Positions 8,478 to 16,731 of a stretch of 20,384 nt of DNA are shown piece after piece (position 1 is the first letter of the stretch; each line of letters starts with the position of its first letter). The stretch is from Coptodactyla brooksi (taxonomy: Eukaryota; Arthropoda; Insecta; Coleoptera; Scarabaeidae). The DNA is taken from contig JAWQRM010000693.1 in assembly GCA_033557675.1 (NCBI GenBank), forward strand, positions 1 through 20,384, written 5' to 3'. The position numbers and the translations under genes are program-made. The notes under the pieces are model-generated. The model did not search any database. It had not been told where the DNA came from and worked only from the letters and a program-made list of their open reading frames with translations.

Positions 8478-9121
8478 GTAGTTGAGGGTTAGGTTAGGTT
8501 CTAAACGTGAGTGGGCTTATGCAGCCCTTCACTACGACCATAGGTCTATTGTGGCTCACACCTATATAACGACTCACCTGCCAAACCTGCTCTGTGTAGA
8601 GAACAGAATATATCTGGAGATGATACCTTACCAAGGTTAGCTAGGCTCAGGTGAATATATCCGAAAACCTGGAACCTTATTCTTCCCAATGCTGGAGAGG
8701 CTTATAATATATACTCTGTACTTTTCCACCGATAGTCGATTAGTCGGGCTATCGTCAGGTATATAAACAAAATAAATGTTGGATTTAGGAAGATCAATCC
8801 CCGTAACTAATTTGAGGCTGGTTTCAGGTCATGGTTTGAGTTGGTAGCTGCCCCCTCCAACCAGGCCACCCTAGTCTCATTGGCGACGGTTACCTGGAGC
8901 CATCAAGGCTGATAGGTGCAGCTCTGGATGGAGGAAGCATTAGTTGGAGCAGGACTGTCCCCAGTCTCCAACAGTAGCTCATTTTTCGTGCTAGCGGATA
9001 ATCGTGATAATCCATATTATCGCAGGAGCTGGGGCGACCAGACAGTGACCTTGCAGCCAGCGCCCGATTCCGAAGTAAATACTCACGGCCGGCAGTTTTT
9101 TCCCCGCCGGCCGGTTTCAAG
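8478..9121. other. unassigned, moderately GC-rich stretch
   Basis: Richer in G and C than most of the window, with no recognised protein. It begins with two TTAGG-like units (8487-8498) and contains small palindromes (CGATAG/CTATCG at 8730-8754). Just before an ATG at 9122 it has a GC-rich 8-bp hairpin (9086-9093 with 9106-9113, arms CGGCCGGC/GCCGGCCG). It may be a promoter and leader of the candidate exon that follows or an untranslated part of a retroelement. Confidence 0.4.
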
Positions 9122-9370
9122 ATGGAAGCGAGTCCACGGGAAGGGATTATTTTAACTTTCGTTAAAAAACCAAACCCCTGGACTAATTTACGTTGTGCAG
9201 GAGTACAATTCGATACTACCCGTCAAATTACACTCCTGTGGCACATTAAATGTGCAGGTAAGACCCAACCCGTAATCACTGCGATGCCCCAATCACAGGA
9301 TAAAACCGGACCGACACAAAACACGTCTGTATCGAACGGGTCTTTGAGCACGACTCTAGTTGAGGGTTAA
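9122..9370 (+). CDS. candidate first coding exon or small orphan gene
   Basis: The ATG at 9122 lies in a good start context (AAGATGG) just after a GC-rich hairpin. The frame runs 82 codons to a TAA at 9368. Inside it, CAG|GTAAGA at 9255-9263 is a near-ideal splice donor, so the coding exon might stop at 9257 after 45 codons. The predicted peptide (with IILTFVKKPNPWTNLRCAG and then TTRQITLLWHIKCAG) has no domain I recognise. Reasonable CpG content and an in-frame ATG favour real coding sequence. The lack of a visible downstream exon argues against it. Confidence 0.3.
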   Translation: MEASPREGIILTFVKKPNPWTNLRCAGVQFDTTRQITLLWHIKCAGKTQPVITAMPQSQDKTGPTQNTSVSNGSLSTTLVEG

Positions 9371-9879
9371 TATATGGTTTGTGTTTCTCTGGGAGAAAGG
9401 TATTTTTCTTGTCCATCGAGATGCTTCAATATTGTCACAGATATTCAGGGGATCGTGAGTACGAAGTGCAACAGTACAATATTGTGGCGCTCTATTCGTA
9501 CATTTCTTTTGACTCACCCCCATTCTTCACTGTACCGGGTTGGTGCCTGTTGCGCTTCACGTGGTCCGGGTTCAGGCATTCTCCAAGGGAGAAGGTTTGG
9601 TGTTTGTGCTTGTGTTTTGGGTGGAGGACCGGGTGTTTCGGCACCTCTCTTGCTGCAACATTGCACCATTTGGTGTAAAAAAAACGCAGAAGAAAAAACC
9701 ACTATTGAATAATACAAAAACTTGCTACCACAGAATGTTATTTTATGTTGACCTCTATCTATATTCTTAACATGAAATATCACCGCAATAATATTTAGAA
9801 TAGAATAACATAAACAATAAACACGATGAAGTAGGTTACGTACGTTGGAAAATATATGTGGAAAGTTCATTGCGATGAT
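9371..9879. other. unassigned stretch, overlapping frames only
   Basis: Several overlapping open frames occur on both strands around 9374-9770, none resembling a protein. The plus strand is G/T-rich at 9590-9680. Nothing further can be supported. Confidence 0.5.
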
Positions 9880-10500
9880 GAGCAGAACGAATGCCTCACG
9901 TAAACGCCCGCATCTGTTAACCTCCGCTTCTTCATCGTCGGATGGATCGGGCAGATAGAAGCGAGTTAATTAAAACGACACCTAATTACTGCGGTCGCTG
10001 AATTGCCGAATGATCGATCGTCGACTTACGCGGCCGTTTATTACACGGTAACGATTGAATTTATCGAATCAATTAAGTTCAGCAGCGTGCCGAGACGTTC
10101 CGTTCTCCCGGCTTGGACGTTTATCCATTTCGCGCACGCACAGGCGAAAGCGCTCTTTAAACGTTAATGGAATCCCGCGAAATGCCGATAAATTACGTAC
10201 GATGTCACAATAGCGTATAACTTTATACGCGCATATTAAAGCGCTCCGGTTTTGCCGCTTTCGCGCGCTCCTTTTTAATTAATTTTATGTTTTACTGCGG
10301 CCAATTACGAGTGCAGCCTGCATTAAGCGAGCACTTTACAGCGAATTGAACCTGTAAAATGTACGCTTTCCGTCCTGCTCCCCGACACTAAGACGAAACC
10401 GAATGGCCTTAATGCGGTTTTACGTACCGCCGTAATTTTATGTATTTGTTTTACTCGCGTTCGTTACTTTAAACGCGTGTAAATTAGAATAAGAGTGGAT
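9880..10500. promoter_or_regulatory. CpG-rich non-coding block, candidate conserved regulatory element
   Basis: About 620 bp rich in CG dinucleotides (TCGTCGG, GATCGATCGTCGA, TTTCGCGCGCTCC and many more) with no open frame of note on either strand. It stands out from the AT-rich surroundings. TAATTA/TTAATTAA-type homeodomain core sites recur (about 9965, 9985, 10276, 10306), as does an 8-bp palindrome at 10213-10230. Old transposon remnants usually lose CpG, so a non-coding, CpG-rich and non-repetitive block suggests constraint. An enhancer or non-coding RNA is possible, but neither is shown. Confidence 0.35.
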
Positions 10501-10734
10501 AGTGGTATAGATAGTCGCGGATTATGGTGGCTTATTATATTTGTACAGCAAGTATTACACGCAGTAATGCGTCCAGTAATAATTCTTCGACTGATCTGAA
10601 TTTCAACATGAAACGTTTAATGTCAACCTATGGATTTCACGAAATCTAATTCATGGCGTACGGGACTTTTTCGAAAAATATAATTTCGAGAAAAATGCGT
10701 TTAAAGTTGACGGTCTAGGTATCAGTAGAGTATA

Positions 10735-10885
10735 ACAGGATTACCGCCGGGCCCCTAGGAGGCCCTCTCCTCGAACGACCACGGAGCCTGTTCCGTTGCC
10801 CAGATATGTGGGATTAGCAGCATCCGATGGTCTCGCTACACCCGAGGGGTGTAGCGAGAGTGATGCGTATTATGATATTATATTA
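10735..10885 (+). repeat. structured repeat tail, possibly the 3' end of a retroposon
   Basis: A GC-rich segment (GGGCCCCTAGGAGGCCC at about 10750) leads to a 13-bp perfect hairpin (10831-10859), flanked by GCATC/GATGC that could extend the stem. An AT tail with repeated TATTATGATA ends at about 10890. GC-rich body, strong hairpin and simple tail are the layout expected of a SINE or LINE 3' end. No target-site duplication was confirmed. Confidence 0.4.
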
Positions 10886-10957
10886 TGATAGCCATACAAA
10901 TAAATACCTGCTTCGCTTGGCTGTTGAATGAATTAATTAATAGAAAAAGTGTGTGCT

Positions 10958-11182
10958 ATGTTCGCAACGTCATTACAGATAATGCAGCATGCTATTGAAA
11001 TGAGAGTAGAACCAACCAACTACACTGAAATGGGATTTCGATTCATATTTAAAAATGATATACTTTGCGAAGGTGTATACAGAAAATCGTGTTGGGATTA
11101 TTACCTCATTGGCCCAACAGCGATTAAAGTAAATTTAAAAGTAAAAATCAAAGAATATTTTGCGCACATTAAAGGAAAGTAG
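10958..11182 (+). CDS. 74-codon open frame, unrecognised
   Basis: From an ATG at 10958 to a TAG at 11180. The product includes EPTNYTEMGFRFIF, CEGVYRKSCWDYYLIGP and KVKIKEYFAHIKGK. It reads like a genuine protein fragment, with balanced composition and aromatic residues in a plausible pattern, but I cannot assign it. It directly follows the structured tail above and may be the last exon of something or part of another element. Confidence 0.3.
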   Translation: MFATSLQIMQHAIEMRVEPTNYTEMGFRFIFKNDILCEGVYRKSCWDYYLIGPTAIKVNLKVKIKEYFAHIKGK

Positions 11183-11440
11183 TCCATGCATCCATGACAG
11201 CAATTCAGTCCTTTTGGAATTTAAAGGTTTCTAAATTCTTGACAAATAAAAAAAATTAAGTTATGTTATGCTTTGTTAAAAATTTAATTGTTAGTTTATT
11301 GGGTGTGCTAGCGAAAATTGTTCGTCCCAGTAACTTCACAAAACTGCACAAGAACCGCATAAAAAAATATTGAATTTATGCTGGAATATTGATATCTCAG
11401 CCAACATTTTCACAAACATTCCATCTGAGAGCCTGTAAAA
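11183..11440. other. AT-rich spacer
   Basis: No gene is recognised. A mariner-like TATTGGGTGTGCTAG occurs at about 11298 but lacks a partner. Confidence 0.5.
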
Positions 11441-11451
11441 TATTGGATTTT

Positions 11452-12212
11452 TCGGAAAGTAATTTGTTTTTTTTTAATAAAAGGCACATTTCTTAGAGAG
11501 TAGGTATAAATATTTTATGTAATTACATATGCACCATTTTGGTACAACATCTTTTGCCATCTTTCTGGTAGTAGTATGATTCCACGCTCCTAAAACTTCT
11601 GATGTTAAAAGTGATACAAGTCCTTTCTGACGGCTTCATTTGATGTAAAAGTTTTGCCGTTCAAAAAAATTTGTAGAGACCGAAACAAGTAATAATCGGA
11701 AGGTGTCAGAGATGAAGAATATGATATCTTGGTGGAACACTACACCTTTTCTATTAATCAATTATGGCCTTTTCTGTTTGAGTGAATTGTGCAATTTGTC
11801 CAGTTGATGGCAGCACATTTTACAATTGATCGTAGTATTCTCCCAAAAGGTTTGGAAAGAGCTCCCAAAAATTTTGCAATTTTGCAAACAAGTTTGCAAT
11901 TTTGCAAACAATTTTGCAATTTTGCAAACAATTTTGCAAACTTTTGCAAAAATTTTGCAAACCAGTTTGCAAAAAATCACGCAATTTATTTTCCAGATGA
12001 TGACAGTACACTTTAGAATTGATTTGCATTGAATTTGCAAAAAATTTTGCAAACTTGCAAAACATTTTTGCAAAAAAAAGTGCTAAGCAGTTTTGACACT
12101 GGCATTCTGTCAATACATCTCCATATACGTCACATATTTTTTTTCTCCTTTGAACGGCATTTTTATAATAAAACAGCAAAATGTGCCGGCAATGCTGTTT
12201 TTGATTATCCAT
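11452..12212 (-). pseudogene. mariner transposase, broken
   Basis: The N-terminal helix-turn-helix region is visible at about 12080-12200 (RHILLFYYKNAVQRRKKI, then CDVYGDVLTE and CQNCLALF). The middle is replaced by a TTGCAA array. Similarity resumes with WELFPN, TTINCKMCCHQLDKLHNS, a stop after LKQKRP, then LINRKGVVFHQD (the second catalytic Asp region), PSDYYLFRSLQIFLNGK (the third catalytic Asp, in the SDYxLFRSLQ signature) and ERGIILLPERWQKM near the C-terminus. Stops interrupt the last third (after LYHF and HQKF). The first catalytic Asp (GDEKW region) is lost. The motif order and PERWQK are diagnostic of mariner transposases. It cannot be active. Confidence 0.93.
11872..12075. repeat. 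TTGCAA array with 20-bp period inside the mariner
   Basis: From 11881 the 20-bp unit TTTGCAAACAATTTTGCAAT repeats three times with few changes. Looser units continue to about 11975, and another short group lies at 12034-12075. Each unit has two palindromic TTGCAA cores about 10 bp apart. Translated on the minus strand it gives repeating AKLQNCLQNCK-type peptides that have nothing to do with mariner. Confidence 0.9.
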
Positions 12213-12399
12213 GTTTCATAGAATACAAAAAGAAAATAATTGCACAGAACCGACCAAAATATTTTCACACATAAACTTTGCAACGTCAGCTGTAGGAACG
12301 TATAATGCATATACGGTTTAGAATGAAGTTGGTTGGTTAAAGTACAGCTAACGCCTCTGCTGCGAAAGAAACGAAATTACTTTCCGAACAACGCAATAG

Positions 12400-13147
12400 G
12401 AGATGTAATCACCCGCGTTCGTACAAGAGCAAAACTACCCACACTTACTGGTAATAGTCATTTTGAAAAGATTTATGAGATATTATCCAAACGTGAAGTA
12501 AGTTGAAACCTTTCACTTAATCCAATTCCCGAAATACTAATCAATCATATTCTGTCCTATATATATATAAGAACACCGTATCAAAGTGAATTTTTTTACA
12601 ATAGTAATACTTTTTAAATACAATAAGACCTACTTTACTTAAAACGGAGTATCAGTATCAACTAAACAAAATTTTTACTTTGTTCACATACATCTTTGCA
12701 TTAGATTTATGTTGTTTTTAAAGTATTTAGACTTCTCCATAGCTATTTGTGATGGTTTTTTAGTTATAAAGTTTTCTTTTTAATTTTTTTAGAATATTGA
12801 GACTTTTCAATCTAGCACCCTGTAGTCGATTGACTTAGTAAAAAAATAATGAACGTAGCATTGATAATTGTCAAAATATTAATGTTAATTTCCTTGCATT
12901 TTTTAATAAACGCGCTTCGAGCAGGTATTAACATTACGAAGCCAAAAGTTCCAAATCTACTGCTTTAAAAAGAAAATTATGGTAGAGGGTTGTGTATATC
13001 GTTCAGGGACATTTTATAAATATACATAAATGACCTAGGTATAGGCTATCTCCAGCAATGCAATAAAATTAATTGCGGTTAAGTATTATATAACTTTATA
13101 TTTTATATTATATTAACAAAGTATTTATTACATTATAGTTATTTAAT
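12400..13147. other. AT-rich intergenic stretch
   Basis: Only short frames, T-rich and A-rich runs and a short TATATATATA (about 12560). Nothing recognised. Confidence 0.6.
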
Positions 13148-13228
13148 ATCTTCAGAAGCGTTAGCGACGAATGATGTTCTCATTGATTCAAGATGATCTC
13201 ATCATTTGTCGCTAACGCTTCTGAAGAT
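13148..13228. repeat. 29-bp inverted repeat (long hairpin)
   Basis: Arms 13148-13176 and 13200-13228 pair at 28 of 29 positions around a 23-nt loop. The right arm runs straight into the CTGAAGATGCC...GGCGAAACG motif. The arms include the CTTCTGAAGAT core. Confidence 0.95.
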
Positions 13229-13260
13229 GCCGACTTGGTTGGCGAAACGTGCGTCAAGCA
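13200..13260 (+). ncRNA. hammerhead-like / Penelope-type terminal motif
   Basis: CTGAAGA (13221-13227) fits the hammerhead CUGANGA core. GCC (13229-13231) can pair with GGC (13241-13243) as stem II, followed by GAAA (13244-13247). GTC at 13208-13210 could serve as the cleavage-site triplet with a very short stem III, as in Penelope-like elements, which are known to carry minimal hammerheads. An extra U at 13228 and a poor stem I weaken the fit. Two related copies occur at 5281-5402 beside a Penelope-like reverse transcriptase. It may be a decayed ribozyme or just a terminal repeat. Confidence 0.35.
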
Positions 13261-14700
13261 AAAATGAACTTTTCGGTTTTGGTATAGTTGTGACAATTGT
13301 GTAAACTTTGTTACCACGTCAAAGGTTCCAAAAGTCCTCAATCCTATCTGCCCCCATTAGTAATTCCTATTCTACATTCATCAATTCTACATTCGAATGT
13401 ACAAAAGTAATGTTTTAAGTAAAGTAGGTGTAGATTAAATGATTGATATTTTTCTTTCACAAACAGTTGCTATGAAATAGATGTTTAATTGCACGTTTTT
13501 CTTTAATAGATTTATTTCTATTTTATTTAACTTATTTTGATTAGCTTAAATTTAACCTGGTATGGATAAATTCTTGTATGTGCAGATATTTACAAAGACA
13601 AAATCATTACTACTACTGTTTTAGTTAAAAATGTGTTGATAGTACAGTTGAATAGAGTTAGTTTGCTTGGAACTGGTAAAAGAATTGCCACAAATCCAAA
13701 ATTCAGTCCTACATTCAATTCGACCCATTTTATCTAATCATCAAATTTGACATACATCTAAAATTTCAATTGTAATCTGTACTATTCTTACCGTGAAATA
13801 ATGATTGTAACGGTTCAGATTATTTGTGTCACGGTCTATGCACTTTTGATCATAAAAGAATCAGTCTTGCTCAAAATGTAAAAAAGAATCTGATCTCTCT
13901 CCTGGGCTTCTTCTTTGTGATGCATTATTTAGGGGTTCGATTCATACAAGTCTTTGTGGTATATATTGGGGTACAAGTTCGATGGTAATCTAATCTCATG
14001 ACCCTAAATCAAATACTTTGGCGAAGACACAGTGGCGGGTCACCGCATAGGCACAAAAAGCACACGCTTGGGGGCTGCGTTTGGCATGGGATTCGAAAAG
14101 TATTTATAATGATTAAATAAAAATATTAAATTGTTTTAAATAAAAAGAAATCGTTTCATATATACTATTGAAAGTATAACTTTCATGTACAGTGAACCCT
14201 GTCCAGTTGTTCGCATTTATGGGTGGAAATCCTACGTAAGTTGGATGTTTCTTTTCAAATCGCTGGATTCCTGTCATTCTACATTATATTAAACCTGTAA
14301 ATGTTGTCTACCTGTCTATCTTATGTCTTGCATTGCTAAATTTTTGAAAATAGACCTCCAAAAATATTTACAAGTTCCAACTAAAGTTTAGTGAAAGAGG
14401 GAGATTAACCCGAATAAGGCTTGGATGACAAGCACTATTTTTTATAAGTGGCTAAAGGTATTAAATAAATAATTGAAATATCAAATTCGTTTGTCTTCAA
14501 CACATCGAAATGTTAGAGCATTTCAATTTGTCTAATATAATTGTAAAACTTCTACCGTCAAACTTGATTTCTGAGATGTAGTCGCTAGATCAAAGAATTA
14601 TGCAGAACATGAAAGGGACCTACAGACGAAAAATGTTAGAGTATCTCGCCGCAAATGCTGAATTGCGGAATTTTGTCGAAGAATTTAATAAATAATAGAA
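13261..14700. other. AT-rich intergenic stretch
   Basis: No coding sequence recognised. CAGTGGCGGGTCACCGC at 14030 resembles a hAT-type terminus but has no partner. A GGTTCGATTCA at 13934 resembles a tRNA B box but lacks an A box. A short open frame (MLEYLAANAELRNFVEEFNK, about 14635-14694) is unassigned. Confidence 0.5.
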
Positions 14701-14723
14701 TTTAATTTAATAAATTTAATTAT

Positions 14724-14903
14724 TATGTGTACAAAACTTGCTAGATTTTTGGTGGAAGAACCTCGTGATGAAGAAGACGAAAAATATTTAAATTTACAAA
14801 AAGATGTGATCCAAAATCTTTCACCTATATTTAGTAACGAAGTAGCATCCGCTTCCAAGAAGGTTGATTTAGAAAATGATCTATTGAAAAACACGGTTCA
14901 ATA
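14724..14903 (+). CDS. 59-codon open frame, unrecognised
   Basis: From an ATG at 14724 to a TAG. The frame encodes an acidic, Leu/Val-rich peptide (FLVEEPRDEEDEKYLN, then IQNLSPIFSNEVASASKK). The composition is protein-like, unlike the flanks, and a further protein-like frame precedes it (about 14605-14694). It could be the decayed remains of one retrocopy or element protein. I do not recognise a family. Confidence 0.25.
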
Positions 14904-14909
14904 GCTTAC

Positions 14910-16260
14910 AAAGTGCTACATGAATTGAAAATGTTAAGTTAAATAAAAGTTATAATATACATTACATACGTATATAGCCAAACATATTTCTAACTGCAAC
15001 TGTAGGATTTCAAACATTAATATCGTATCACGAAATAATTACTATATTGTGGCCGCCATGTTGGACATGACTAAGTTTCTATTTGTGACTATTGAAACCT
15101 TTCAGGTGAAAATTATTTGGTGCATGATATGTATTTAAATCAGTCATTATGTATAATTTTACTCATTCGCAGTTCCCCTGAAAGAAGAATGCTCTTTGTC
15201 TCACGAGGAAATAACGTTGCGGTATTTAGTAACAGTAAATTACGCGCTGTCGGCTCCGTAGATGTTCAAGGTTTTCGAGGTAACCGAAGTACAAGCGTAA
15301 ATAACAATTAATTTCTTTTAATTTAACTCTATAAGGTCATGTATTCTGGATGTCAATAAGTCTTTATATAATGGAAATGTCAACAACACAACATCTACAC
15401 TCCTAAAGACATATTTTAATAATTTTTTACCCATATTATCCATAATAAACATCCCTGATAAGTTTTTGAAATTACTTGCAATGTACCTTAATTTTTATAT
15501 CATTTCCTAATTTTCATTAAGTTCTTAAATAACGTTGGCTGTTACATAATACTGCGATGATTCTCTTACATCAAATACTTACAATATTCAAGGTGTAATT
15601 TTTGTACCATTTTTGCAGGTGACAATGAATAGTGCGGACATATTTCCTTATTTTTTTAATAATTTTTCCACTTTTAACTGTATGGAGTTGCATCCATTTT
15701 TAAGTGTACTTAAAAATAAGTGTATTTAAGTGTTATATATTCTATTTCAACGGTTAATTCTATGAAATTCGATTAAATTATGTTCATATCGCTTTGTTGG
15801 ATTTCTATAATAACATTTAATTTGAAGAAATTCATACATATATAATTGGAAATTTTGGATTTTGTTCGATTTATAACTTCAGAATAACATTTAGTTGTAT
15901 AATACTGTCCTGATGCTGTTTCGTATGGAATATGACTGTTTGCATATTTTATACAGAACTTTTGGAAGCGGGATTGTCTAGTTTCGATAAAATTCGGAAA
16001 ATCTATAGTCACATGTTGAAAATGCAATCTTTCACTGCAAATTTACAAGATAAATGAACAAGATAATTTTCCAATAAAGAAAAACTATCCCTCAAGTCGG
16101 CAATTCAAATAGATAAATTTGTGGAAAGAGGTCCAGGAGATGACATGCGAAATAAACAATAAAAGTGAAATACGAAATTGAACAGAAAAATTAATACTAA
16201 CTTAAATGCACTCGTGGCATAATAGAATAAACAACGTGGGTATATTTATATATTCATTGT
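14910..16260. other. AT-rich stretch, nothing firm
   Basis: It holds short frames only. At 15173-15279 an acceptor-like TCATTCGCAG and a donor-like GAGGTAACC bracket an open segment (with RMLFVSRGNNVAVFS), a weak exon candidate. The minus frame 15773-16027 is unassigned. Confidence 0.45.
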
Positions 16261-16464
16261 TTATTCGTTTACAGCCAGGTACTGTAAATCAAAAAGGATA
16301 TTGACGATTGCACCAGTTGTAGATGGCATTGCTACTTCGCAACGTTGTTCTTGAATTTGTTTTATTACAGCAGTAGCTTTTCGAGTACGAGATTTATGTT
16401 CTCTTGACATCATGTAGGGAGTTATCATCAGTTTGCCCAATTCTTCCAGAAATAGTCTTCTCAA
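16261..16464 (-). pseudogene. piggyBac transposase C-terminal fragment
   Basis: The frame reads RRLFLEELGKLMITPYMMSR, then SRTRKATAVIKQIQEQ and EVAMPSTTG. piggyBac transposases have RRxFLEELGKxLIxPxMxxR followed by a variable proline/serine-rich link just before the C-terminal cysteine-rich domain. That last domain is not visible; the frame stops after LAVNE. It is a lone fragment on the same strand as the larger piggyBac remnant at 5890-7008, which lacks exactly this part, but about 9 kb away. The upstream stop shows it has no start of its own. Confidence 0.65.
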
Positions 16465-16731
16465 AAAGTTTTATGAAGAAAAAATTATTTTAAGTGGTCC
16501 AAAAATTCGATTTTCCCAGGAAGTTTTAGTGCTGATTTACAGTATTTCGAGTACATTTTTTGAATGCTTGCTTTTTAAATTTTGGGCGGGAAATATATAT
16601 TATCGACTATTAACCCCTATTAAATCTGTTAAATTTAATCGCCAGATGGCGTTTTTGCTATAATTTTCATGTTGGAATAAGCCAGAGACGCCAGATTTTC
16701 TTAACGTTTTTAATAATTTTCTGTTGTTAAA

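Larger units (their letters stand above)
11443..12396 (-). mobile_element. mariner transposon, 954 bp, internally rearranged
   Basis: The left end begins TTGGATTTTTCGGAAAGTAA; the right end, read inward, is TTGCGTTGTTCGGAAAGTAA. TA dinucleotides flank both ends (11441-11442, 12397-12398). The gene inside runs on the minus strand. Full-length mariners are about 1.3 kb, so a central part is missing. The 140 bp next to the right end are shared with the derivative at 4532-4786. Confidence 0.9.

Noticed and set aside
8487..8498. TTAGG-like telomere repeat
   Set aside because: Only about two units; such short runs are common in insect DNA and do not indicate a telomere.
9514..9870. 118-codon minus-strand frame with a proline-rich end
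   Set aside because: Overlaps other open frames, resembles no family and has no supporting signals.
11758..12073. Open frames with repeated AKLQNCLQNCK peptides, suggestive of a repeat protein
   Set aside because: They are translations of the TTGCAA array in several frames and both strands, not a conserved protein.
13934..13944. tRNA B box (GGTTCGATTCA), possible tRNA gene or tRNA-derived SINE
   Set aside because: No A box at the right distance and no cloverleaf could be drawn.
14030..14048. CAGTGGCGGGTCACCGC as a hAT-type terminus
   Set aside because: No inverted partner, target duplication or transposase nearby.
15173..15279. Possible internal exon between acceptor-like and donor-like sites
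   Set aside because: Isolated, with no flanking exons and an unrecognised peptide; noted in the feature list only as a weak possibility.
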